DNA from: Planctomycetota bacterium
Lineage (GTDB): Bacteria; Planctomycetota; B15-G4; JADJEK01
Length of the DNA stretch: 64,000 nucleotides
Direction: 5' to 3'
NCBI GenBank assembly: GCA_016709145.1
Contig: JADJEK010000009.1
Coordinates: 225,549 to 289,548 of the forward strand
Below, piece after piece: positions 1-7,347 of the stretch. Each line of letters starts with the position of its first letter. Position 1 is the first letter of the stretch. A program made the translations under genes and the position numbers. The notes beneath the pieces were generated by a model. It was not told the origin of the DNA, did no database searches, and was given only the letters and a program-made list of their open reading frames with translations.

Positions 1-126
1 GATCGGAAAGGGTGTGCTCGCCGAGGACGACGGACGAATCCGACCCGCGAAGGAGTTTTTCGAGCGCGTGTTATGTTCGCGCGCGGGCCGCATCTTCGAT
101 GCCGGGAGAGCCGAGGAGGCGTCGTG

Positions 127-912
127 ATGGTGACGAAAGAGTCGGGTAGGCGTGCGGCCGTCGCGCGGGGAGGCCCGACGCACGCGTTCGTTCCCGACGA
201 GGTCCTGCCGCGCCTGCGCGCGCTGAACGCTCGACTGCGAGCCGAGGGCACTCCGCTGCGCGTGCCGCGACCGCGCCGCGGGATCGACGCCGACCGCGAG
301 CGCGTCTCGCGCGCATTGATGGTCGTGGTGCGCGAGCAGGGAGCAGGAGATGCACTGGAGCTGCTGTACCTGCTGAATCACCGCGTGCTGCTGGCCTTCT
401 GTCGCGCGAAGGCACGAACGCTCTCGTCGCGCACCGATGCCGACGACGCCGTCGACGAGACCTTCCTCACCCTGATGACGAAAGCCTCGATGTTCCGGCC
501 GACGGCGCACTCGAGCTTCACCGGCTGGATGTTCGTGATCGCGGCGAACATCCTGCGGCAGTGGCAGCGCAAGCGCCGCAACGACCCCTACGTCGACGTG
601 CAGTGCGTACGCGAACCCGAAGCGGCCGGCTACGAGCCCTGGGCGCTGGTCACCGCGAACGAGGTCCGAGACGCCCACGCGCAGGCGTTGGAGTTGTTCG
701 TGCGGCTCGCCGCGGCCGGGCTGTCGCAATTGCCGTCGAGTTGGCGCAAGGCGCTCGAACTGCGCGAGAGCGACGGACTCTCGTACCGCGAGATCGGAGC
801 CGCGCTCGATCTGTCGCCCAACCACGCCGGCATGATCATCCGGCGTGCCCGATTGAAAGTGTTGAACGTCGTCGCCGCCGCGCTGCGCGGCGAAACGAGG
901 AGGTCGTCGTGA
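127..912 (+). CDS. ECF-like RNA polymerase sigma factor
   Basis: A 261-aa protein with sigma-70 region 2 at about residues 75-150, including a region 2.3/2.4-like stretch (FTGWMFVIAANILRQWQRKR), and a region 4 helix-turn-helix at about 196-250 (LSYREIGAALDLSPNHAGMI). Regions 1 and 3 are absent, as expected for an ECF-type factor that directs RNA polymerase to a small regulon. The roughly 70-residue N-terminal extension is longer than usual for ECF factors. I chose the ATG at 127 because a strong Shine-Dalgarno GAGGAGG (113-119) lies 7 nt upstream; an in-frame ATG at 73 has none. The next gene overlaps the stop by 4 bp and encodes a zinc-finger protein, the usual arrangement for a sigma/anti-sigma pair. 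The regulon cannot be told from this window. Confidence 0.85.
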   Translation: MVTKESGRRAAVARGGPTHAFVPDEVLPRLRALNARLRAEGTPLRVPRPRRGIDADRERVSRALMVVVREQGAGDALELLYLLNHRVLLAFCRAKARTLSSRTDADDAVDETFLTLMTKASMFRPTAHSSFTGWMFVIAANILRQWQRKRRNDPYVDVQCVREPEAAGYEPWALVTANEVRDAHAQALELFVRLAAAGLSQLPSSWRKALELRESDGLSYREIGAALDLSPNHAGMIIRRARLKVLNVVAAALRGETRRSS

Positions 913-1316
913 AGTCCCACCCAGGGTCGTCTTCGCGTTCCCAGTCCGCCGGCAAAGCACGAGCGCGGAAGCGATGCGCGGCGATCGTCGCCGTGCTGTC
1001 CGCGTACCTCGACGACGAAGTCGACGACCGGACGCGCGCACGCGTCGAATCGCATCTGCCGCGGTGTGCGCGGTGCGCTCGCGCGATGGCAACTCTCGCC
1101 GTCGTCGCGGACGCGACTTCGCGCGTGCGCGGTCGCGGTCCGACGCGGGCGTTCGAGCTCGGGTTCCGTCGGTTCGCCGCCGTCGTCGCGCGGATCGCCA
1201 AGCGAGGTGCCGGCGATACGGAACCCGCTCGCGATCGAGTTCGGCTCAGTCCGTCTCCGGCGCGCCACAGCGCAGGAACGCGGAGCGCACGTCGTCGGGG
1301 ATCGCGGTCGACGTGA
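909..1316 (+). CDS. Putative zinc-finger anti-sigma factor
   Basis: A 135-aa, Arg-rich protein starting at a GTG that overlaps the sigma-factor stop codon (GTGA), which indicates translational coupling. The recognisable part is H49-x3-C53-x2-C56 after a short helix (AYLDDEVDDRTRARVESHLP), matching the HxxxCxxC zinc-binding anti-sigma (zf-HC2) pattern; Cys23 could be a further ligand. I infer that it binds and holds the upstream sigma factor. No transmembrane segment is visible, so it would be a soluble anti-sigma. The C-terminal third is low-complexity Arg/Ser/Pro and poorly supported. The gene runs 71 bp into the 3' end of the convergent thioesterase gene, so the true stop region is the weakest part of the call. 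Confidence 0.6.
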   Translation: MKSHPGSSSRSQSAGKARARKRCAAIVAVLSAYLDDEVDDRTRARVESHLPRCARCARAMATLAVVADATSRVRGRGPTRAFELGFRRFAAVVARIAKRGAGDTEPARDRVRLSPSPARHSAGTRSARRRGSRST

Positions 1317-1671
1317 ACGAGCGCATGTCGACGGCGACGGTGTCGGCGACGATTCGCGCCAGCAGCGTGCCGCTCGCGCGATCGAAGAACGCGTAACGCC
1401 ACCGCGTCGACTTGGTCCCGACCTTCAGCACCTCGACGCGCGCGGTGACTTTCATCCCGTACTGGAACGGGGATTCGAAGGTCGCGTCGACGTGGCCCAT
1501 CGGGAATCCGAGATGGCGGTCGTTCACGAGCGTCGGATACGCGATGCCGACGCAGTGCTCGAAGAACTCTTCGAAGGCCACGTGGCAGTAATGGAAAATC
1601 ACCGGGTAGTACGCGATCCCGGCCTTGTCGCAGTCGCCGAAGCGGACGGTGAGTTCGGTGCGATACGCCAT
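1246..1671 (-). CDS. 4-hydroxybenzoyl-CoA thioesterase family protein (hotdog fold)
   Basis: A 141-aa single hotdog-domain protein of typical family length. The N-terminal motif RFGDCDKAGIAYYP matches the active-site loop of Pseudomonas-type 4-hydroxybenzoyl-CoA thioesterase; Asp15 corresponds to the catalytic Asp. The expected reaction is hydrolysis of an aromatic or short acyl-CoA in the cytoplasm. It is the last gene of a minus-strand operon: its ATG lies 3 bp after the stop of the creatininase-family gene, and a CoA ligase lies two genes upstream. The context suggests recycling or editing of an aryl-CoA made by that ligase. Substrate is not determinable from sequence; YbgC-like specificity is the main alternative. 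Confidence 0.85.
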   Translation of the reverse strand: MAYRTELTVRFGDCDKAGIAYYPVIFHYCHVAFEEFFEHCVGIAYPTLVNDRHLGFPMGHVDATFESPFQYGMKVTARVEVLKVGTKSTRWRYAFFDRASGTLLARIVADTVAVDMRSFTSTAIPDDVRSAFLRCGAPETD

Positions 1672-1674
1672 GCG

Positions 1675-2436
1675 TCACGCTCCCGCGGCGAGCGCCGCGA
1701 CCACCGCGTCCGAGACCATCGTCGCCATGACGTCGTAGAGCCGATCGCCTTCTTCGGCCGTGGCTCCCGCAGGATCGCCGAAGTACGCGCGTGCGCCGCC
1801 GGCCGCGATCGCGTCGGCCGCGCCGTCCTTCATGCGCTGCGCGAGGTCGGCGAAGTTCGCGGCCAGTGAACGCCGTTCGTCCTTCACCAACTCGGGCGCG
1901 GCGGCGAGCACCAACGACGTCTCGAAGCCGCCGGCGTGGCCTCCGCCGCGACCGAACTCCTCGCCGAGTTGCGCGACCGTGGGAGGTCGCCTCTGATCGG
2001 GGAATACCGCGATGCCGCGACCAGTCGCCGTGATGCGGCGCGCGCATTCCTTCAACATGCGGCCGTGTTCGGGTTCGAGGTGTCCATTCACCAGCGCGAG
2101 CACGCGGACGCCCTGCGCGAACACGGAGTCCGCGATCTCGTCGATGAGCGCGCCGATCGTCTGCGCGCGTACGGAGATCGTGCCGCGAAATGGCTTGAGG
2201 AACTCGGTGACGGCGTAGGGGATCGCGGGCAGGACGAGTGTGCCGACGCCCGCCCGCGTGAGTCGCGCCGCGGCGCGCGTGGCCGTCGTCGTCGCGATGA
2301 TCACGTCGGTGGACAACGGTAGGTGGGGGCCGTGCGCTTCGGTCGAGCCGAGCGGTAGCAGCGCCGCACGCACTTGCGGCGCGATCGCGTCGACGTCGGT
2401 CGTGGTCGCGCGCGCGAGGTCGAGGGCGCGCGTCAC
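1675..2436 (-). CDS. Creatininase-family amidohydrolase
   Basis: A 253-aa protein whose metal site can be traced to E33, H35 and D44 (GSTEAHGPHLPLSTD) and H119/E121 (NGHLE), matching the binuclear metal ligands of creatininase. Members hydrolyse cyclic or linear amides; the family also includes formamide hydrolases and peptide-maturation enzymes, so true creatininase activity should not be assumed. The GTG start at 2436 overlaps the stop of the upstream CoA ligase by 4 bp (GTGA), which decides the start and implies coupling. Lying between a kynureninase-like/CoA ligase pair and a thioesterase, it may open or deformylate an amide intermediate in aromatic amine breakdown. That role is inference only. 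Confidence 0.82.
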   Translation of the reverse strand: MTRALDLARATTTDVDAIAPQVRAALLPLGSTEAHGPHLPLSTDVIIATTTATRAAARLTRAGVGTLVLPAIPYAVTEFLKPFRGTISVRAQTIGALIDEIADSVFAQGVRVLALVNGHLEPEHGRMLKECARRITATGRGIAVFPDQRRPPTVAQLGEEFGRGGGHAGGFETSLVLAAAPELVKDERRSLAANFADLAQRMKDGAADAIAAGGARAYFGDPAGATAEEGDRLYDVMATMVSDAVVAALAAGA

Positions 2437-4043
2437 GCGCCGGCTCCGGCGCTCGCACCCGGGCCGCCGCGCAGCAGCTTCTTCTCGCACTTGCCGCGGT
2501 CGTTGCGCGGGAGCGCGTCGAGGAACGACACGCGACGCGGGTACTTGTACGGCGCCAAGCGCGTCTTCACGAACGCTTGCAGTTCCTGCGCCAACGCGCT
2601 CGACGCGGAATGCGACGCGTTCACGACGACGAATGCTTCGGGCTTGACCAAATCGTCTTCGGTGTAGCCGATCACGGCGACTTCGCGCACGGCCGGGTGC
2701 TGCAGCAGGCACGACTCGATCTCGAGCGGCGAGACGAAGATGCCGCCGACTTTCAGCATGTCGTCGGTGCGGCCCTCGTAGTGGAAGAAGGCGTCGGCAT
2801 CGAGCCGGAACTGATCGGCCGTGACCACCCAATCGCCGAGGAACGTCGCGCGCGACTTCTCGCGCGCCGCGTAGTACTGCAGCGCGGCCGAGCCACCCTT
2901 GATCCACAGCGTTCCGGGCTCGCCCGCCGGAGCGTCCCTGCCGTCGGGGCCGACCAGTCGCGCCTCGTAGCCAGGGACCAACGTGCCGAGCGTGCCGGGC
3001 CGGACCTTGCCCGGGTAGTTCGAGATGAAGACGTGGAACATCTCGGCCGAGCCGATGCCGTCGAGGATCTCCACACCGAACCGCGCGATGAAGCGGTGGT
3101 AGAGCTCGGGCGGCAACGCCTCTCCGGCCGACGTCGCGTAGCGCATGCCCTCGAAGTCCGCGCGCGCGGCGTTCTCGAGCGCGAGCAGGCCGTTCAGCGC
3201 CGTCGGCACCGCGCACAACACCGTCGGGTGGAAGCGTCGGATCTGATCGAGGATCACGTCGGGCTTGCTCTTGTCCTGGAACAAGCCCACGCACGCGCCG
3301 GCCGCGAACGGGAACAACAAGTTGGTGCCGGTCGCGTACCCGAAGAACAGCTTCGGCACGCCGAGCGTGCGGTCGTTCGGCGTGAGTCGAAGCACGTCTT
3401 TCGCGTAGTGCTCGGCGTTGAACACGAAGTCGTGGTGGAAGTGGACCGCCGCCTTCGGTTTGCCGGTCGTGCCGGACGTGAACAGCCAGACGGCGACGTC
3501 GTCCTTCCACGTGTCGGCGACGTCGAGTCGATCGGGCTGCGAGGGGTGCGCCTCGTTCCAGTTCACGATCGTCGCGCGCGCTCCGGCCGGGGCCGAGGGC
3601 GTCGAGCCATGTTCGGTCACGAGCAGGGCTCGCAGGTGACGCGCTTGCGGCAGCACTTCGAGCATGCGCGGCGCGGAGTCGAGATCGCACAGCGCGACCT
3701 TCGCGCGCGTGTAGTCGAGGTAGTAGGCGTAATCGTCGGCGGGCAGCAGCGGGTTCACCGAACAGGCGATCGCGCCGATCTTGATCGCCGCGAACCACGC
3801 GGCGACCCACTCGAGTCCGTCGCCGATCGCGAGCAACACGCGCTGCTCGGGTTCGACGCCGAGGTCGATCAACAAGCGTCCAGCACGGTTGGTCGCCGCG
3901 ACGACTTGCGCGTAGTCGTACTCGCGCACGCTGCCGTCACGACCTCGGCACCACAGTGCTCGCGTGCGTCCACGTCCGGCCTCGAGGTTGTGCTCGAGGA
4001 AGTAGCGCACCATGTTGAACCGGTCGGGCAACGTGAACGTCAT
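2433..4043 (-). CDS. Benzoate-CoA ligase family protein (AMP-forming)
   Basis: A 536-aa ANL-superfamily adenylate-forming enzyme. The phosphate-binding motif TSGTTGKPK is at residues 189-197, the GIGSAEMFHVF segment matches benzoate-CoA ligases, and the C-terminal RNDRGK carries the conserved Lys518 for the adenylation half-reaction. Length and motifs fit the benzoate/2-aminobenzoate-CoA ligase family: aryl acid + ATP + CoA gives aryl-CoA + AMP + PPi. I chose the ATG at 4043 because an AAGGA lies upstream and the TLPDRFNMVRYFLE N-terminus is family-like; an in-frame ATG at 4121 would add 26 residues that run through a palindromic hairpin. An upstream kynureninase-like gene would supply anthranilate, so 2-aminobenzoate is my favoured substrate. 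Confidence 0.9.
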   Translation of the reverse strand: MTFTLPDRFNMVRYFLEHNLEAGRGRTRALWCRGRDGSVREYDYAQVVAATNRAGRLLIDLGVEPEQRVLLAIGDGLEWVAAWFAAIKIGAIACSVNPLLPADDYAYYLDYTRAKVALCDLDSAPRMLEVLPQARHLRALLVTEHGSTPSAPAGARATIVNWNEAHPSQPDRLDVADTWKDDVAVWLFTSGTTGKPKAAVHFHHDFVFNAEHYAKDVLRLTPNDRTLGVPKLFFGYATGTNLLFPFAAGACVGLFQDKSKPDVILDQIRRFHPTVLCAVPTALNGLLALENAARADFEGMRYATSAGEALPPELYHRFIARFGVEILDGIGSAEMFHVFISNYPGKVRPGTLGTLVPGYEARLVGPDGRDAPAGEPGTLWIKGGSAALQYYAAREKSRATFLGDWVVTADQFRLDADAFFHYEGRTDDMLKVGGIFVSPLEIESCLLQHPAVREVAVIGYTEDDLVKPEAFVVVNASHSASSALAQELQAFVKTRLAPYKYPRRVSFLDALPRNDRGKCEKKLLRGGPGASAGAGA

Positions 4044-4076
4044 GGAGACCGTCCTTGGCGTGCGCTCAGAGGCGGG

Positions 4077-4107
4077 GAACCAATCGGGGGCCGCCCCCGA
4101 TTGGTTC
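4077..4107. terminator. Perfect 31-nt palindromic hairpin in the operon
   Basis: GAACCAATCGGGGG and its exact complement are separated by only CCG, giving a very GC-rich, near loop-less stem. It lies between the kynureninase-like gene (stop 4276) and the CoA ligase start (4043) on the minus strand, without a clear U-tract on either side. It could be an intra-operon attenuator, an mRNA-processing or stability element, or a small palindromic repeat. Confidence 0.4.
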
Positions 4108-4275
4108 TCGGCCGAACCCACAGGGTGTCCGAGGCGGCGGCAGCCGCCGTATTCACAGACGATTCGGCCATGCTCGGCCCCAACGACCCTTGCGTGGTTG
4201 AACAGGGCGGCGACTGCCGTCGCCGAGCAGCACCTCGTGAAGCCGAGAACGTGAATCCATCGGATTGAATCTCGT

Positions 4276-5463
4276 TCAGTACGCGGTCTTCGCGTTCATG
4301 TGCGCCGCATAGGCCTTCGTGTCCAGGATCGAACGGATCGCGTCGAGCGCGCGGTCGAGCTCTTCGTCGGTGTTGTAGAAGTGCGCCGACATGCGCACAC
4401 CCGCGCCGGGTCGGAAGTCGCAGAGGATCTCGCGCCGATTGAGTTCCTGCGTCACCGCCTTGCCGAACGGGACGTCGAGCACGATGGTCCCGCCGCGCTT
4501 GGTCGAATCGCGCGGTGACTTCACGACCAATCCGAGGTCGTCGGCCTTCGCGATCATGCGTTCGGTCTGTCGGACCGAATTGGCGCGGATCGCATCCACG
4601 CCGATCTCGGCGACGATCTTGTAACCGGTCTCGGCCGCGTACAACGCCGGCACTCCCGGCGAGCCGTGCAAGAACCGACGCATGTCGTTCGCGTAGTGGA
4701 TCGGGCCGACCTCGAACTCGAATGGGTGCTCGTGCGCGGCCCAGCCCGTGATGCGCGGTTCGAGATTCGTGCGATGGTCCTTGCGCACGTACAGCCAGCC
4801 CGCGCCTGGGCCGCCGATCAGCCACTTCACGGAACCGCCGACCGCGAAGTCGACTCCCCATTCTTCGAGGTGCAACGGCACCGTGCCGGCCGACTGGTAG
4901 CAATCGAGCACGACCATTGCGCCGACTTCGTGAGCGCGTCGCGTGATCGCCTGCGCGTCCTGGATGAACGCGGAGCGGAACAGGACGTGCGAGATCGGCA
5001 CGAGCAAGGTGCGCTCGTCGATCGCGGCGAGGATCGCTTCGGTGTCGACGCCGATGCCATCGTGGCTCGGCACCATGACGACGTTCGCGCCGGCGCGGCG
5101 ATGGGCTTCGCTGACGTACATCACCGACGGGAAGTTCATGTCGGTGTAGACCAGCTTGTTGCGCGGCGCCTCGAACTCGAAGCACGAGTAGATCAGCGCG
5201 ATCGCGACCGAGACGTTCTGGTGCATCACGACCGAACCCGGGGCGACCCCGAGGATCGGAGCCAGCAAGTCGCCGGTGGTCAGCGGCTTGTCCCACCAGC
5301 CTTCCGACCAGGCACGGATGCCGCGGAAGTTCCATAGTTCGGCGTAGTCGTGCAGACGGTCGAACGTGCTGCGTGGCATCGCGCCGAGCGAGTGCGAGAT
5401 CAGGTGCGTGCAGCGCTCGAGGATCGGGAATTCCTTGCGCCAATGGGCGAAGCTCGAGTTCAT
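4276..5463 (-). CDS. Kynureninase-like PLP-dependent enzyme (aminotransferase class V)
   Basis: A 395-aa fold-type I PLP enzyme. The N-terminal SHSLGAMPRST and RAWSEGWWDKPLTTGD blocks resemble the kynureninase substrate and PLP region. The motif LDCYQSAGTVPL followed by GGSVKWLIGGPGAGWLYV places the Schiff-base lysine at K213, as in the kynureninase GYKYLNGGPG motif. Kynureninase cleaves kynurenine to anthranilate and alanine, but other class V enzymes share these motifs, so the substrate is uncertain. It is first in a minus-strand operon followed by an aryl-CoA ligase, a creatininase-family hydrolase and a thioesterase. A GGGAG about 9 nt upstream of the ATG at 5463 supports the start. Confidence 0.8.
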   Translation of the reverse strand: MNSSFAHWRKEFPILERCTHLISHSLGAMPRSTFDRLHDYAELWNFRGIRAWSEGWWDKPLTTGDLLAPILGVAPGSVVMHQNVSVAIALIYSCFEFEAPRNKLVYTDMNFPSVMYVSEAHRRAGANVVMVPSHDGIGVDTEAILAAIDERTLLVPISHVLFRSAFIQDAQAITRRAHEVGAMVVLDCYQSAGTVPLHLEEWGVDFAVGGSVKWLIGGPGAGWLYVRKDHRTNLEPRITGWAAHEHPFEFEVGPIHYANDMRRFLHGSPGVPALYAAETGYKIVAEIGVDAIRANSVRQTERMIAKADDLGLVVKSPRDSTKRGGTIVLDVPFGKAVTQELNRREILCDFRPGAGVRMSAHFYNTDEELDRALDAIRSILDTKAYAAHMNAKTAY

Positions 5464-5527
5464 GCGCGACGCTCCCGCGAACGAGGGGCGGGGATTCTAA
5501 CCAACGGACGTGGACGCCGAGCGTGCG

Positions 5528-5556
5528 TTGACCGTTCCCCGGGGCTGGGTTATCGT
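5528..5556 (+). promoter_or_regulatory. Candidate sigma-70 promoter for the sugar dehydrogenase
   Basis: TTGACC (5528-5533) and TATCGT (5551-5556) are separated by 17 bp, matching 5/6 and 4/6 consensus bases. The box lies about 107 nt upstream of the ATG at 5664, in the divergent gap with the kynureninase-like gene. Confidence 0.5.
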
Positions 5557-5663
5557 TCCCGCGGTCGTCGCCGCCCGATTCCCCGAACCTTGCGGGGGCC
5601 GCACGACGTCCAACGACCCGCTCCTCGCTCCCGACCCGTCCCCACATCCAGGAGAAGTCCCTC

Positions 5664-7223
5664 ATGCTCAAGCTCACGGCGACCCTCGCCGCGCTCGGCG
5701 TTCTCGTCGGCACCGCGATCGCGGCGCCTCCGACCGCTCTCACGACCGTGCGTATCGCAGCCGGCCTGTCGTCCCCCGTCTACGCCACGGCCGCGCCGGG
5801 CGACGAGACGCGCATCTTCATCGTCGAGCAGGCGGGTCGCATCAAGATCCTGAAGAACGGTCTGCTGAATGCGACGGCGTTCCTCGACATCGCGACGCCG
5901 AAGGTCCTCTCGGGCGGTGAACGCGGATTGCTCGGTCTCGCGTTCCATCCCGCGTATGCGACGAATGGACACTTCTTCGTCTACTACACGCGCAAGACCG
6001 ACGGCGCGCTCGTGGTCGAGCGCTACACGCGCTTGACGGACGACACCGCCGACGCGACCACGGGAACGGTCGTCTTCGGCCCGGTCGCGCACCCGACGAA
6101 CACGAACCACAACGGCGGCTGCATTCAATTCGGTCCGGATGGCTACCTGTACATCGGAACCGGCGACGGCGGCGGCGGCGGCGACACGCCCTGCAACGCG
6201 CAGAAGGGCACGACGTACCTCGGCAAGATCGTGCGTATCGACCCGGACAACTGGACGGTTCCCCCGGCCACGAATCCGTTCGTCTCGCCGACCGACGGCA
6301 TCCTCGATCTGATCTGGGCGACCGGTGTCCGCAATCCGTGGCGCTGGAGCTTCGACCGGGAGACCGGCGACCTCCACCTCGCCGACGTCGGGCAGAACGC
6401 CGTCGAAGAGATCAACTTCGTGCCGGCGGGTACGGGTTCCGGTGCAAACTTCGGTTGGAAGATCATGGAAGGCAACAACTGCTTCGGGACGAGCAGCTGC
6501 CCGGTCGGAACTCCGGCCTGCAACGACCCGATCTTCACCGACCCGATCCACACGTACCAGCACAACGCGGCTGGCGGGTTTTCGATCACCGGTGGCTACG
6601 TCTACCGCGGATGCGCGATCCCGGATCTGAAGGGCACGTACTTCTTCGCCGACTACGTCTCGAACAAGATTTGGTCCTACAAGGTCGTCGGCGGCGCGGT
6701 CACGGCGCTCACGGTCCGTACGACCGAACTCGACCCGGCGGGCGCGGCCACGATCACGTCCGTGAGCTCGTTCGGTGAAGACGCTTGCGGTGAGATCCTG
6801 ATCTGCGACCTCAACGGCGAAGTCTTCAAGATCGTCCCGGCCACGACCCCGGCCGCCGGCGTCGATCTCGGCAGTGGCGAGGTCGCGTTCAACGGTCAGT
6901 CGCCGACGCTCGCCGTCTGCGGACTGCTCGATACGGGTAACACCGCGGACTTCAGCCTGAAGACGGCGCCCGCGAACAAGACGATGGTGCTGTTCGTCGG
7001 TTTGTCGCAGAACCCGATTCCGCTGTTCGGCGGCACGTTCGTCCCGGCGCTGCCTGCGCCGCTGATCGTTCCGCTGAGCACCGGACCCACGGGTGAGTTC
7101 ACCTTCCCGATCCCGGGTGGTGGTGGGCCGATCGACTTGTACGTCCAGGGCTTGATCGACGACGTCGGTGCGTCCGACGACGTCACGCTCACGAACGCGG
7201 TGAAGCTGCAGTTCCAGAGCTGA
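5664..7223 (+). CDS. Secreted PQQ-dependent sugar dehydrogenase-like protein with C-terminal sorting-type domain
   Basis: A 519-aa protein with a signal peptide (about residues 1-20, ending GTAIA). The body is a six-bladed propeller of the soluble glucose/sorbosone dehydrogenase family: ERGLLGLAFHP, His149 in NTNHNGG, FGPDGYLYIGTGDGG, GVRNPWRWSFD and ADVGQN are its recurring motifs. Such enzymes oxidise sugars outside the cytoplasm with PQQ, but many family members have no proven activity. Residues about 412-519 form a separate domain (LFGGTFVPALPAPLIV, then IDLYVQGLIDD and TLTNAVKL) that resembles the C-terminal domain of the FG-GAP proteins at 18.3 and 20.4 kb, so I take it to be a lineage-specific surface or sorting module. 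The gene is monocistronic, with a promoter-like pair upstream and a strong terminator downstream. Confidence 0.88.
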   Translation: MLKLTATLAALGVLVGTAIAAPPTALTTVRIAAGLSSPVYATAAPGDETRIFIVEQAGRIKILKNGLLNATAFLDIATPKVLSGGERGLLGLAFHPAYATNGHFFVYYTRKTDGALVVERYTRLTDDTADATTGTVVFGPVAHPTNTNHNGGCIQFGPDGYLYIGTGDGGGGGDTPCNAQKGTTYLGKIVRIDPDNWTVPPATNPFVSPTDGILDLIWATGVRNPWRWSFDRETGDLHLADVGQNAVEEINFVPAGTGSGANFGWKIMEGNNCFGTSSCPVGTPACNDPIFTDPIHTYQHNAAGGFSITGGYVYRGCAIPDLKGTYFFADYVSNKIWSYKVVGGAVTALTVRTTELDPAGAATITSVSSFGEDACGEILICDLNGEVFKIVPATTPAAGVDLGSGEVAFNGQSPTLAVCGLLDTGNTADFSLKTAPANKTMVLFVGLSQNPIPLFGGTFVPALPAPLIVPLSTGPTGEFTFPIPGGGGPIDLYVQGLIDDVGASDDVTLTNAVKLQFQS

Positions 7224-7252
7224 TCGATCCCCCGCTCGACGATTCGAACGCG

Positions 7253-7288
7253 CAAGGCCGCGCATCCGACCTCGGATGCGCGGCCTTG
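7253..7288. terminator. Bidirectional terminator hairpin
   Basis: A perfect 17-bp stem (arms 7253-7269 and 7272-7288) with a 2-nt loop lies between two convergent genes, the sugar dehydrogenase and the MBL hydrolase. T-runs are weak, but position and stem strength support termination in both directions. Confidence 0.7.
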
Positions 7289-7347
7289 TGTCGTCAGGGC
7301 GAGCGCGACCGCGGGGCCGCGTCGCGAGCCGATCCGATCCGAGCCGA

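Noticed and set aside
5664..7223. Assigning glucose dehydrogenase activity to the PQQ-type propeller
   Set aside because: The family motif set is present but many members are not shown to bind PQQ or oxidise glucose, so only the family name is given.
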